NCBI GenBank assembly: GCA_963766505.1
Contig: CAVYAL010000010.1
Coordinates: forward strand, 1-64,000
Origin: DATIRA01 sp963766505
Lineage (GTDB): Bacteria; Pseudomonadota; Gammaproteobacteria; Steroidobacterales; Steroidobacteraceae
Length of the DNA: 64,000 nt
Direction of reading: 5' to 3'
The notes beneath the pieces were generated by a model. It did no database searches. It saw only the letters and a list, made by a program, of their open reading frames with translations, and was not told the origin of the DNA. Both the position numbers and the translations under genes were made by a program. Shown here piece by piece: positions 1 to 8,615 of the stretch (its first letter is position 1; the number at the start of each line of letters is the position of its first letter).

Positions 1-22
1 CGTCGAGCAGCACCCGGCACCG

Positions 23-931
23 GTGATCGAATTGCGAGCGAACGACGCACAGTGGCGGCCTGTCATGGATGCGCTGTGTGCCGAGCTGGAGTGTTCCGTC
101 TCGCCGGCCCCGGTCGGCGCCGTGCACGGCGGCGACATCAACCACTGCGTGCGCTGGCAGAGCGACCGTGGCCCGGTGTTCGTCAAGCTCGCGCCCGCGG
201 CGCGGCACGCGATGTTCGAGGCAGAGGCCGAGGCGTTGCGCGAGATCTCGGCTGCGCAGGCGCTGCGCGTACCGGCGGTGCTGGCCTGCGGCGTCGCGGC
301 AAGCTCCGCCTTTCTCGCGCTCGAGTGGATCGACTTCGGCGCTGCGGGCCCGCGCACGGAGCAGCAGCTCGGCGAGCAGCTGGCCGCGTTGCATGCCCGG
401 CAGGCCGCGCGTTTCGGCTGGCATCGCGACAACACGATCGGCAGCACGCCGCAGCACAACGAATGGTGCGAGGACTGGGCGGCCTTCTATGCGCGCGAGC
501 GGCTGGAGTTCCAGCTCGGGCTTGCCGAGTCCCGGGGGCTCGGGCCGCGGATCGTCGAGCGCGGCCGACGCCTGGCGCAGCAGACGAGCCGGTTCTTCGA
601 GACCTACCGGCCCGTGCCCTCGCTGCTGCACGGAGACCTCTGGGGCGGGAACTGGGCTGCCGACCCGGCCGGCCACCCTGTCATCTTCGACCCGGCAAGC
701 TACTACGGGGACCGCGAGGCGGACCTCGCGATGACGCGGCTGTTCGGCGGCTTCGGACGGGGCTTCTACGCCGCCTACGAGTCGGCCTGGCCGCTCGATC
801 CGGGCGCGGGCACGCGGCTCGATCTATACCGCCTCTACCACGTGCTCAACCACTACAACCTTTTCGGCGGCGGCTACGGCGCGCAGGCCGGCCGGATGAT
901 CGACGGGCTGCTCGCAGAGCTCGGCGGCTGA
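23..931 (+). CDS. fructosamine kinase family protein
   Basis: Predicted ATP-dependent small-molecule kinase of the fructosamine/ketosamine-3-kinase family, which phosphorylates Amadori products so that glycated amines can be released; cytoplasmic. The 302-residue length fits the family. The kinase-like catalytic loop HGDLWGGN sits near residues 203-210 and the metal-binding motif IFDP follows about 20 residues later, as in YniA-type proteins. The GTG at 23 is used because the W-x-x-V segment after it resembles the start of YniA; an ATG at 65 (residue 15) is an alternative and neither has a clear ribosome binding site. The gene sits at the left edge, so its operon partners upstream are not visible. 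Family confident, substrate inferred. Confidence 0.85.
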   Translation: MIELRANDAQWRPVMDALCAELECSVSPAPVGAVHGGDINHCVRWQSDRGPVFVKLAPAARHAMFEAEAEALREISAAQALRVPAVLACGVAASSAFLALEWIDFGAAGPRTEQQLGEQLAALHARQAARFGWHRDNTIGSTPQHNEWCEDWAAFYARERLEFQLGLAESRGLGPRIVERGRRLAQQTSRFFETYRPVPSLLHGDLWGGNWAADPAGHPVIFDPASYYGDREADLAMTRLFGGFGRGFYAAYESAWPLDPGAGTRLDLYRLYHVLNHYNLFGGGYGAQAGRMIDGLLAELGG

Positions 932-934
932 GCG

Positions 935-1717
935 TCAGTCGCGCTTGTTCGGCGGCAGGCTGACGTTGCCCTTGACGTCTGCGACGTGCACGCTGCCGCT
1001 CGAGTCTGCCACCAGCTCCATGCGGCCGCCGACATCGGCGACCGAGATGTCGCCCGAGGAGTCGCGCTCGATCAGCACGTCGCCGGCGATGGCCCTGATC
1101 GTGATGTCGCCCGAGCTGTCGGTGCGGATCCGGACCGAGCCCGCGCGATCGACGTGAATGTCGCCGGAGCTGTCGGTGATCGTGACGGCGCCCTCGGCGT
1201 TCTCGACGCGCAGGTCGCCGGAACTGTCGTTCAGCTCGACGTCGCCCTGCGAGCCGCGCAGCAGCATGTCGCCCGAGCTGTCGGTGATCGCAGTGACGCG
1301 CACCTGCTCGACGGTGATGTCGCCGCTGGTGTCGGTGATGCTGACGGGCAGCGAGCCGGGCACCCGGACCGTGAGGTCCAGCGAGGCATAGAAGATGCCG
1401 ACGCCCTTCATCTCGTCCGGCACCTGCACGAACACGCGCAGGACGGAGCCATCGCGCTGCGTGCGGATCTGCGTCTGCTCCAGGAACTGCTCCGAGGAGG
1501 CGCAGGCGCGCCCGCTGGCGGTGACCGCGGCCCCCGGGCCCGGCTCGACCTTCAGGTCGCCGGCCCGCGCGACGATTTCCAGCCGTTCGGCTCCGGCGGC
1601 GTCGAGCTCGGCGCGACGGTCCGCGCTGTACTTGCAGTCCGGCTCCCAGGCGCCGGCCGGAAAAGCGAGCAGCGGCAGCAGCGTCATGGCGATTCGGGCG
1701 GTCGGGCGGGGATTCAT
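935..1717 (-). CDS. secreted DUF4097-type beta-repeat protein
   Basis: A 260-residue protein with an N-terminal signal peptide (hydrophobic stretch about residues 11-23 ending AGA). The C-terminal half is a run of about seven imperfect repeats of 17-21 residues, each carrying the motif DSSGDI or a variant, the signature of DUF4097/DUF4098 putative adhesin beta-strand repeats. Such repeats are predicted to stack as a solenoid; no enzymatic role is known. Four cysteine-containing or charged positions lie before the repeats. It converges with the fructosamine kinase gene, leaving 3 bases between the stops. Likely periplasmic or cell-envelope; function unknown. Confidence 0.8.
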   Translation of the reverse strand: MNPRPTARIAMTLLPLLAFPAGAWEPDCKYSADRRAELDAAGAERLEIVARAGDLKVEPGPGAAVTASGRACASSEQFLEQTQIRTQRDGSVLRVFVQVPDEMKGVGIFYASLDLTVRVPGSLPVSITDTSGDITVEQVRVTAITDSSGDMLLRGSQGDVELNDSSGDLRVENAEGAVTITDSSGDIHVDRAGSVRIRTDSSGDITIRAIAGDVLIERDSSGDISVADVGGRMELVADSSGSVHVADVKGNVSLPPNKRD

Positions 1718-1789
1718 GCTGGCTCCGGTGGATTCTGGCGCAGGGTACCGGACGTTTGATGCATCGCGGTGCCAACAGGTTGCAAGGCG

Positions 1790-1828
1790 AAAAAAAACCG
1801 GAGCAAGGTGGGGGTTACCCTGCTCCGG
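1790..1828 (-). terminator. strong intrinsic terminator on the minus strand
   Basis: Reading leftward, an 8-bp GC stem (CCGGAGCA pairing with TGCTCCGG, with further pairing inside the loop) is followed by eight T residues (1797-1790). No protein gene ends here: the next gene upstream on this strand is absent and putP starts in the opposite direction. The terminator therefore most likely ends a non-coding transcript. Confidence 0.75.
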
Positions 1829-1990
1829 CTGGTCGGGTTCGGCGAGGACTTAACGCATCCGTCCCTGCTGCCTTAAATCGGCTGATGCTGCCTCTTCGTC
1901 CCGAATCGTCGATCCTGGCCCGGGGGCGGGGCAAGCTCGACGGTGGCCATGCTGCGGGCCGACGATTGGAGGCGTGTGAAGCTTTTGTGA
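1829..1990 (-). ncRNA. candidate small structured RNA between DUF4097 gene and putP
   Basis: The 366-base gap between 1717 and 2084 has no convincing reading frame but ends in the strong leftward terminator at 1790-1828. Upstream of it on the minus strand is a long-range stem formed by AATCGTCG (about 1960-1967) and CGACGATT (about 1903-1910), with GGCC pairing inside it. Several GGA/GGGA triplets occur between 1835 and 1925. I compared it by eye with 4.5S SRP RNA, 6S RNA, tmRNA and RNase P RNA motifs and found no match. The 5' end is a guess. This could be an unassigned sRNA; expression data are needed. Confidence 0.4.
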
Positions 1991-2083
1991 ATTACTCTTT
2001 GCATCTCCTTAGCGTCTCGGGAGATGCTCCGCATATCTGGTTGATCCAGAGGGGATCCCGGCCACGGGGCGGACAACAAGAAC

Positions 2084-3523
2084 ATGATCGACCAGCGCAT
2101 CATCATCGGCACGATCGTCCTGTACATGGGCATCTGCCTCGTGCTCGGCTTCGTGGCCTATCGCCGTACCGCGAACCTGGCCGACTTCATACTCGGCGGC
2201 CGGTCGCTCGGCAGCTGGGTCACGGCCTTCAGCGCCCAGGCCTCGGACATGAGCGGCTGGCTGCTGATGGGCCTGCCGGGGCTCGCCTATCTCTCGGGCT
2301 TCGACTCGGTCTGGCTGCTCGCGGGGCTCGTGGTCGGCACCTACCTGAACTGGAAGTTCGTGGCGGGGCCGCTGCGCATACGGACCGAGCAACTCGGCGA
2401 CTCGCTGACGCTGCCGGATTATTTCGAGCGGCGATTCGCCGACCGGACGCGCGTGCTGCGCTCGCTGACCGCGTTTTTCATCCTGGTGTTCTTCACCTTC
2501 TACACCAGCTCGGGCTTCGTCGCGGCCGGACGTCTGTTCGAGGAACTGTTCGGCATGGGCTACGTGGAGGCGATGTTCTGGGGCAGCGCCGTGATGCTGG
2601 CCTACACGTTCTTCGGCGGTTTCCTCGCGGTCAGCTGGTCGGACGTGCTGCAGGGAACGCTGATGTTCTTCGCGCTGATCATGGTGGCCGCGATGGGCGT
2701 GATGCTGACCGGCGGCTTCGGGGAGCTGTTCGCGACGCTGGAGGCGCAGAACCCCGCGCTGCTCGATCCGTTCATCGCCGACGGCGGCCAGGCACTCGGC
2801 GCGATCGGCATCCTCTCGCTGCTCGCCTGGGGCCTCGGCTACCCGGGCCAGCCGCACATACTGGCCCGGTTCATGGCGATACGCTCGGCCGACGAGCTGC
2901 CTGCCGCGCGCCGCGTCGCGATGGGCTGGGTGATCGTGGTCCTGGTCGCCGCGGTGATGGTCGGCCTCGTGGCGATCCCGTTGCTCGACCCGGCGCTCGA
3001 GGGCCCGGACAGCGAGAAGGCCTTCATCCTGATGTCGGTCAAGTACCTGCACCCGATACTGGCGGGCGTGTGCCTGTCCGGGATCCTGGCGGCCGTCATG
3101 AGCACCGCCGCGGCGCAGCTGCTGGTGGCCTCCTCGGCGTTCGCGGAGGACTTCTACAAGGGACTGCTGCGCAGCAATCCCGGCCGCGGGGAACTGCTCT
3201 GGGTGGGTCGTGGCGCCGTACTCGTGATCGCGGCGTTCGCCTTCCTGCTCGCACTCGATCCCGAGAACAAGGTGCTCGATCTCGTCGCCTGGGCCTGGGC
3301 CGGATTCGGTGCCGCTTTCGGACCCGCGATCGTGATGTCGCTGTACTGGGACCGGATGACCCGCAACGGCGCACTGGCCGGCATCATCGTCGGCGGCCTG
3401 ACGGTGATCCTCTGGAAGCAGGGCAGCGGCGGGATCTTCGATCTCTACGAGATGGTGCCCGGCGTGCTGCTGAGCACACTCGCGGTCTGGAGCGTGAGCC
3501 TGCTCGGCAACCGGCGAGCCTGA
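2084..3523 (+). CDS. putP: sodium/solute symporter, PutP-like
   Basis: Sodium:solute symporter of the SSS family, most like the sodium/proline symporter PutP: 479 residues, about 13 hydrophobic segments, and the family start with a membrane helix followed by RTANLADFILGGRSLG and the AQASDMSGWLLMGLPG segment that forms the sodium site. It would import proline (for use as carbon, nitrogen or osmolyte) across the inner membrane. Start ATG at 2084 follows AACAAGA; the upstream 8-bp inverted repeat GCATCTCC/GGAGATGC at about 2003-2029 lies in its leader and could be regulatory. No putA gene is in the window, so the substrate is by family resemblance. Confidence 0.85.
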   Translation: MIDQRIIIGTIVLYMGICLVLGFVAYRRTANLADFILGGRSLGSWVTAFSAQASDMSGWLLMGLPGLAYLSGFDSVWLLAGLVVGTYLNWKFVAGPLRIRTEQLGDSLTLPDYFERRFADRTRVLRSLTAFFILVFFTFYTSSGFVAAGRLFEELFGMGYVEAMFWGSAVMLAYTFFGGFLAVSWSDVLQGTLMFFALIMVAAMGVMLTGGFGELFATLEAQNPALLDPFIADGGQALGAIGILSLLAWGLGYPGQPHILARFMAIRSADELPAARRVAMGWVIVVLVAAVMVGLVAIPLLDPALEGPDSEKAFILMSVKYLHPILAGVCLSGILAAVMSTAAAQLLVASSAFAEDFYKGLLRSNPGRGELLWVGRGAVLVIAAFAFLLALDPENKVLDLVAWAWAGFGAAFGPAIVMSLYWDRMTRNGALAGIIVGGLTVILWKQGSGGIFDLYEMVPGVLLSTLAVWSVSLLGNRRA

Positions 3524-3548
3524 CGACGGACCGGTTCCGCTCGCGGGT

Positions 3549-4725
3549 TCAGTCGGAGCGCAGCAGCGCCGCGTAGTCGGCGGCCCAGCGCTCCGGCCCG
3601 ACGCAGGCGCCGGCCGCGCAGTCCGGGTCTGGTGTCCGCCGGAACCACAGCTCGTCGAATGCCGCGAGGCCGTGGTCGGCGCAGCGATCGGGCCCGAGCT
3701 TCGGATTGACTTCGCAGGCTGCAGGCACGGCCGGCACCGAGCCGAGCCAGGCCGCGACGTCGCCCTGCACCGTCGCGTTCAGCGACCACTCCATCCATCG
3801 ATAGGCGCAGTTCGGATGCTTCGCGCGAGCGGTGAGCATCGTCGTGTCCATCCAGCCGCTCGCACCCTCGGCCGGGACGACGGTCGCGACGGCAGCGCCG
3901 TTGCGTGACAGTTCCTTCGCCACCTGGGGTCGTGCGACGGCGACTACGACCGAGTTGCGCTGGAAATCCTCGAGGATTTCCGATGCACGCGAGACATGGC
4001 GGTGTACGAGCCCGCGCCTTTGCTGCAGGAACTCGAGCACGGCCGCGTACTGCTCCTCCGTCAGCTCGTATGGGTCACGGATCTCGAGTCCGGGACGGGT
4101 CTTCATCAGGTAAAGCGCTGCGTCAGCGATGAAGGCCGGGTCCTCCGGCAGGTTCACCTTTCCGCGACCGGCGCCGACCACGGGCAGGCGCTTCTCGTCG
4201 AACAGCACCGACCACGAGGCGGGCGGACGATCGAAAGCCTCGCGGTCGTAGATCAGCAGGTACCGGCCCCACTGGAAGGGCGTGCCGTAGTGGCGCCCTT
4301 CCGCGACCTGCCACGGCGCGGCCTCGAGGCGCGGGTCGACGTTCGCGTAGCTCGGCAGCTGCGCGAGATCGATCGGCTGGACGCTGCCGTTCGCGATCAG
4401 CGTCGTCGCGACGTCGCTCGGGGCGACGACGAGGTCGAAGTCGCCGCGGTCGACGAGCGTGAGCATCTCGACCCGGGACTGTGCGGTCGCGACGTTGACC
4501 TTGCAGCCCGTGCCCTGCTCGAACGGCGTCACCCAGTCGACCGCGGGGTCCGTCCCGCCGCGTTCGACCGCAGCCGGGTGAAGCGAGGATGTTCAGTTCG
4601 TCCTCGAGCGCCCCGGCCGGATCCCCGGCCTGCGCCGCGACCACCGGCGCGCCGTCCTGCGGCCTGCGATCACAGCCGCTCGAGGCCAGCAGGCCGAGTA
4701 CCGCCAGGATCTGCCAGCGCATCAT
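3549..4725 (-). pseudogene. PotD-like ABC substrate-binding lipoprotein, frameshifted (+1)
   Basis: Periplasmic binding protein of the spermidine/putrescine (PotD/PotF-like) family. The start at 4725 gives a lipoprotein signal ending ASSGC, then a mature N-terminus reaching LNILASPG. The rest of the family match (DPAVDWVTPFEQGTGC onward, FQWGRYLLIYDREAF, WMEWSLN) is in the next frame. One extra base in the stretch 4563-4573 accounts for this: removing it joins both halves into one protein of about 391 residues. The family normally has W-P-G-Y just there, so the local sequence is also divergent. It could be a real null allele or a consensus error. Overlaps the cytochrome b561 gene by 4 bases; no permease or ATPase genes are adjacent. 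Confidence 0.8.
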
Positions 4726-5282
4726 CCGCCGCGCTTCGCCCCGAACGGCAGCATGCGCCGCAGCACGTCGTCCCGGAGCAGGAAATGGTGGTAAAGCGCT
4801 GCGGCCGCATGCAGCGCTGCCACGGCGACGATCGTGCCCGCCAGCAGTTCGTGGACCTCCTCGAGCGCCTCGTGCAGATCATGGTCCGGGGCCACGATGG
4901 CCGGGAAAGCGAACCAGTCGAACAGGGCTACCGGGTGCCCGCCGGCCGAGGACATTGCCCAGCCGACCAGCGGTTGCGCGAGGATCAGCAGGTAGAGCAG
5001 GCCGTGTGTCGAGGCGGCGGCGATCCGTTGCCAGCGCGGCGTTCCCGGCGCAGGCCGCGGCGTCGGGTTCGCGAGCCGCCAGGCGATCCGGGCCAGCGCG
5101 AGCAGCAGGATCAGCATGCCGAAGGACTTGTGCCGTCCGAGCATCTCGAGCTGCCCGGCGCCGTCGGGCAGGTCCTCGGCCAGGCTGGCGAAGATGAACT
5201 GCGCAATCAACAACAGCACGATGCTCCAGTGCAGCAGCTTCGCGATCGCACCGTAGGAATCGGTCGTGTTGCGCCAGTTCAT
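4722..5282 (-). CDS. cytochrome b561 family protein
   Basis: Four-helix diheme inner-membrane cytochrome b561 (186 residues, CybB-like). Histidines expected to bind heme are visible in helix 1 (KLLHWSIV), before helix 2 (GRHKSFG), at the end of the loop (LHEALEEVHE) and in helix 4 (ALHAAAALYHHFL). Such proteins move electrons between quinol and periplasmic partners such as superoxide. Its stop overlaps the start of the downstream binding-protein gene (ATGA), suggesting co-transcription. Confidence 0.88.
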   Translation of the reverse strand: MNWRNTTDSYGAIAKLLHWSIVLLLIAQFIFASLAEDLPDGAGQLEMLGRHKSFGMLILLLALARIAWRLANPTPRPAPGTPRWQRIAAASTHGLLYLLILAQPLVGWAMSSAGGHPVALFDWFAFPAIVAPDHDLHEALEEVHELLAGTIVAVAALHAAAALYHHFLLRDDVLRRMLPFGAKRGG

Positions 5283-5361
5283 GCTGTGCGGTCCTCAGTT
5301 GCCCGGCCGCGGATGTTATCGCACCGGCGGGAAAGCGTCGGGAATGTCGCGGGCTCCAGGC

Positions 5362-6078
5362 TCAGTCCGCAGCCTGCGTCAGCAGCAGCCAGGTGCCCTC
5401 CGGTGCCACCAGGATCGCGCTCGTCCGCGGGTCGAGGCCGCGCGGCAGGCGGTCGAGGAAACGATGGCCTCGCTCGCGCAGCACGCTGATCTGCTGCCCG
5501 ACCTCGGGATGCGAGAAGGTCAGTACCGGCCGGCTGAACTCCGGGTCGTACAGGCCGATGTTGAGCCCGCTCGCCGCGGCGACGACCTTCGGCAAGGGGC
5601 GTTCCTCGGGATCGAACGTCACGAGCCCGAGCGATTCCCAGAACGCGCTGGAGCGCTCGCGGTCCGGTGTGGGTATCCCGATTTCCTCGAAGTAGCCGAG
5701 CTGCGACGCACGCAAGGCCTCACCGGCGGGCGGTGAGAACGTGCGCGCCTCGATCAGCGCCACCGTCTGCCCGGCGGGGTCCTGGAACTCGAGCTCATGG
5801 AAGGATTCCTCGTCCAGTTGCCTGCGCAGCAGCTCGATGCCGAGCGCCTGCAGCTCGGCGGCATGCCGCGCGAGGTCGCTGCGCACCCAGGTCAGCGTCG
5901 GCGAGGGCATGTCGAGCTCGTGCAGGCCCAGGCACAGGCGTCCGTCGCTCACGACCGCGTAGGCATGATCGCGGACGTCGCCGACCAGGGCCTGGCTGAA
6001 ACCCAGCGACTCGTAGAACTCCAGCGAAGCGCGGGCATCCGTCGTTGCGACGCTCACTTCCAGGAAGCGGCCGAGCAT
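5362..6078 (-). CDS. VOC (glyoxalase/bleomycin-resistance fold) family protein
   Basis: 238 residues arranged as two tandem VOC modules: the first begins FLEVSVATTDARASLEFYESLGF, the second begins about residue 130 with EIGIPTPDRERSSAFWESLGL. Both show the family's beta-alpha-beta-beta-beta pattern, and phrases such as FQDPAGQTVALIEAR mark module ends. The family includes glyoxalases, dioxygenases and resistance proteins; the metal ligands are not fully conserved, so no reaction is assigned. 33 bases separate it from the downstream end of hemH, on the same strand. Confidence 0.75.
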   Translation of the reverse strand: MLGRFLEVSVATTDARASLEFYESLGFSQALVGDVRDHAYAVVSDGRLCLGLHELDMPSPTLTWVRSDLARHAAELQALGIELLRRQLDEESFHELEFQDPAGQTVALIEARTFSPPAGEALRASQLGYFEEIGIPTPDRERSSAFWESLGLVTFDPEERPLPKVVAAASGLNIGLYDPEFSRPVLTFSHPEVGQQISVLRERGHRFLDRLPRGLDPRTSAILVAPEGTWLLLTQAAD

Positions 6079-6111
6079 CGGGTCAGCTGCGCCAGCCTGT
6101 CGCGGCTGCGG

Positions 6112-7206
6112 TCAGCGCGGCGCGCCGAGCGCCAGCGCCCGTTCGCGAGACTTCGCGAGCGCGGCGGCGTCGACTCCGTCCGCGAACTCCGGCCAGCCCT
6201 GCGCATGCTTGACGACGAGCTGCTCGTACAGCGAGAGCTGCGCGTCGCTGGAATTGAGGCAAGGCACGTAGTCGAAGGCCTCGCCGCCGCCCTCGAGGAA
6301 CGCTGCGCGGTTCTGCATGTCGATTTCCTCCAGCGTCTCGAGGCAGTCGGTCGCGAAGCCGGGACAGACGAGCGTGACCTGCTTCGGACCCTGCCGGGCG
6401 TAGTCGAGCAGCAGCAGGTCCACGTACGGCTTCAGCCACTCCTCGCGTCCGAAGCGGGACTGGAAGCCGAGCGACCATTGGTCCTGGGCGAGCTGCAGCC
6501 GCTCGGCTACGCGCCTCGCCGTCGCATGGCAGAAGCAGTGGTAGGGATCGCCCGCCAGGAAGTAGCGCTTCGGGATCGAGTGGAACGAGAACAGCAGGTG
6601 CTTGCGGCCATGCTGCCGCCAGTGCGCCTCGATGCTGTCGGCCAGCGCGGCGATGTACGCGTCCTCCTGCCAGTACTGGTTCACGATGCGCAGTTCCGGC
6701 AACCAGCGCCAGGTCGCGAGCTGGCGCGTGACGCGATCGAAGATCGAGCCGGCGGTCGTGGCCGAGTACTGCGGGTACATCGGCAGCACCAGGAGGCGCT
6801 GCACGTTCTCGCGACGAAACTCCTCCAGCACGTCGGCGATCGACGGCCTGCCGTAGGTCATGCCCAGCGCCACGCGGACACGATCACCGAGCCTCGCCTG
6901 CAGGCGTGCCTGCAGTCCGTCGGCGACGGCCTTCGATTCGATCAGCAGCGGCGATCCCTCGGGTGTCCAGATCTTCTGATAGGCGTGCGCGCTCTTCCTC
7001 GGACGCACCCGCAGGATGATCAGGTGCAGGATCAGCCACCAGAGCGGGCGCGGCATCTCGATGACCCGCGGGTCCCAGAGGAACTCGGCCAGGTAGCGGC
7101 GGACCGCGCTGGCAGACGGCTCATCGGGCGTGCCGAGGTTCACGAGCAGCACGCCGATCCTTGGCTCGCTGCCGTGCCGGTAGTCCGGTGTTCCTGTGTA
7201 TTTCAT
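6112..7206 (-). CDS. hemH: ferrochelatase
   Basis: Protoporphyrin ferrochelatase, the last step of heme synthesis, inserting Fe(II) into protoporphyrin IX; peripheral inner membrane/cytosol. 364 residues. Hallmarks: LLVNLGTPDEP at the N-terminus, the PMYPQYSATTAGS segment, the catalytic His209 in FSFHSIPKRY, and Glu290 in DCLETLEEID. Heme supply fits the nearby cytochrome b561 and the cbb3 oxidase further right. The promoter must lie in or beyond the REP array at 7244-7392, which directly abuts its upstream side. Confidence 0.95.
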   Translation of the reverse strand: MKYTGTPDYRHGSEPRIGVLLVNLGTPDEPSASAVRRYLAEFLWDPRVIEMPRPLWWLILHLIILRVRPRKSAHAYQKIWTPEGSPLLIESKAVADGLQARLQARLGDRVRVALGMTYGRPSIADVLEEFRRENVQRLLVLPMYPQYSATTAGSIFDRVTRQLATWRWLPELRIVNQYWQEDAYIAALADSIEAHWRQHGRKHLLFSFHSIPKRYFLAGDPYHCFCHATARRVAERLQLAQDQWSLGFQSRFGREEWLKPYVDLLLLDYARQGPKQVTLVCPGFATDCLETLEEIDMQNRAAFLEGGGEAFDYVPCLNSSDAQLSLYEQLVVKHAQGWPEFADGVDAAALAKSRERALALGAPR

Positions 7207-7243
7207 GTCGCTAGCCTAGGTGTCATGTTTGTTCTTGCCAATG

Positions 7244-7392
7244 CCCTCACCCCAACCCTCTCCCGCAGAGCGGGAGAGGGGGTCGGAGCCCTCACCCCGG
7301 CCCTCTCCCGCTGGCGCGGGCGAGGGAGCAGAGCCCTCACCCCAACCCTCTCCCGCTCGGCGGGAGAGGGTGCCCGAAGGGCGGGTGAGGGT
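7244..7392. repeat. REP-like array A, three units
   Basis: Three consecutive units of about 45 bases. Each starts CCCTCACCCC and contains a hairpin of CCCTCTCCCGC and GCGGGAGAGGG. The last unit ends with GGCGGGTGAGGG, complementary to the opening CCCTCACCC, so the whole array can also fold on itself. It lies between the hemH start and the 3' end of the efflux gene. The same family recurs at 12329, 17531 and 26474. Confidence 0.9.
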
Positions 7393-7418
7393 TCGTGACG
7401 CGGCCACGATCACTGCCG

Positions 7419-8615
7419 TCAACTACGCACGCCCGCCTCCACCCGCGGAAAGACCCACAGCAGCGCGAGCGCGAGGAAGCAGACGACGACGGCGAAGGTC
7501 AGCATCGGGAATGGCGTGTCGGTCGGGAAAATGCCCATCGCCTGCACGCAGGCGGAGCCGATCAGCATCTGCAGGAAGCCGATCGTGCTCGAGCCCACGC
7601 CGGCGTTCTGGGGCTCCAGGCTCACCGCCGTTGCGATCACGTTCGGCAGCGCGAGCCCCTGGCCGTAGGAGAGCACCGCAACGGGCACGAATATCCACAG
7701 CGGATGCCGCAAGCCCAGCGCCACGAAGCCGAGCGCCGCGACCGCGCCGGCCAGCTGCAGCAACACGCCGTTCAGCACCACCCAGTGCAGGTCATGGCGC
7801 GACTGCAGCCGGCTCACAGACCAGTTGCCGAAGAAGTAACCGATCGCGACGAGCAGATAGTAGAAGCCGTACTCGGTCGGCGGCCGGCCCAGCGCCGATA
7901 CCATCACGTAGGGGGCGAGCGAAATGAAGACCAGGAAGGTCGCGTAGATCGCGCCGCTCTGCAACACGCAGCCGACGAACATCGGACGGCGCAGCAGCCT
8001 CCATCCGGTCGCCAGCATGTCGCGTCCGCTCGGCGGAACCGTGCCCGCGCGTCGCGTCTCCGGCAGGTGACGGTACGCCGCGAAGCCGATTGCGCCGGCC
8101 GCCACGACCAGCGCGACGAAGATCGAGCGCCAGCCGAAGCCCGCCGCGAGGTAGCCGCCTAGTACCGGGGCGAGCATGTTGCCCAGCACCGCGACCATGG
8201 TCAGCTGCGCGAGCGTCTTCGCCATCCGCTCGGTCGGGTACAGGTCCGTGACGATGGCGCGCGCGACGACCATGCCGGTGGCCGTGCCGAAGGCCTGCAG
8301 GGCCCGACCGACGACGAGCAACGGCAGGCTCCAAGCGACGAGGCCGACCACCGCGCCGATCACCAGGATGGACAGGCCCGAGAGCACCGCGGCCCGGCGG
8401 CCGTAGCGGTCGGAGAAGGGGCCCCAGAACAGGAGTCCCACCGCGAACAGCACCAGTGCGATCGAGAAGGTCGACTGCACCTCGGCGACGCTCGCGCCGA
8501 AATGCTCGCGGATCAGTGGCAGGACCGGCAGGTACAGGTTCGTCGCGATCGGGCCGAGCGCCGTGACCGCTGCCAGCAACAGTAGCAGCGCCCGGTCCGA
8601 AAGCGGCTGACTCAA
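7419..8615 (-). CDS. Bcr/CflA-type multidrug efflux MFS transporter
   Basis: Twelve-helix major facilitator of the drug:proton antiporter-1 Bcr/CflA group, 398 residues. It shows LGPIATNLYLPVLPLI in helix 1, the MFS loop motif GPFSDRYGRR near residue 70, and VVGRALQAFGTATGMVVARAIVTD in helices 4-5, typical of Bcr. The start chosen is TTG at 8615, overlapping the TGA of gabD, because the first membrane helix begins within 10 residues and no ATG or GTG fits between. It would export toxic compounds from the cytoplasm. Translational coupling to gabD is likely. Confidence 0.82.
   Translation of the reverse strand: MSQPLSDRALLLLLAAVTALGPIATNLYLPVLPLIREHFGASVAEVQSTFSIALVLFAVGLLFWGPFSDRYGRRAAVLSGLSILVIGAVVGLVAWSLPLLVVGRALQAFGTATGMVVARAIVTDLYPTERMAKTLAQLTMVAVLGNMLAPVLGGYLAAGFGWRSIFVALVVAAGAIGFAAYRHLPETRRAGTVPPSGRDMLATGWRLLRRPMFVGCVLQSGAIYATFLVFISLAPYVMVSALGRPPTEYGFYYLLVAIGYFFGNWSVSRLQSRHDLHWVVLNGVLLQLAGAVAALGFVALGLRHPLWIFVPVAVLSYGQGLALPNVIATAVSLEPQNAGVGSSTIGFLQMLIGSACVQAMGIFPTDTPFPMLTFAVVVCFLALALLWVFPRVEAGVRS

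Noticed and set aside
1790..1990. Known housekeeping RNA (SRP 4.5S, 6S, tmRNA, RNase P)
   Set aside because: The conserved core of SRP RNA (GGTC-AGG...GGAAGG-AGCAG) and landmark motifs of the others are missing.
2009..3052. A 347-residue minus-strand frame over putP
   Set aside because: Antisense to a clear sodium symporter, low complexity Gln/His/Arg-rich.
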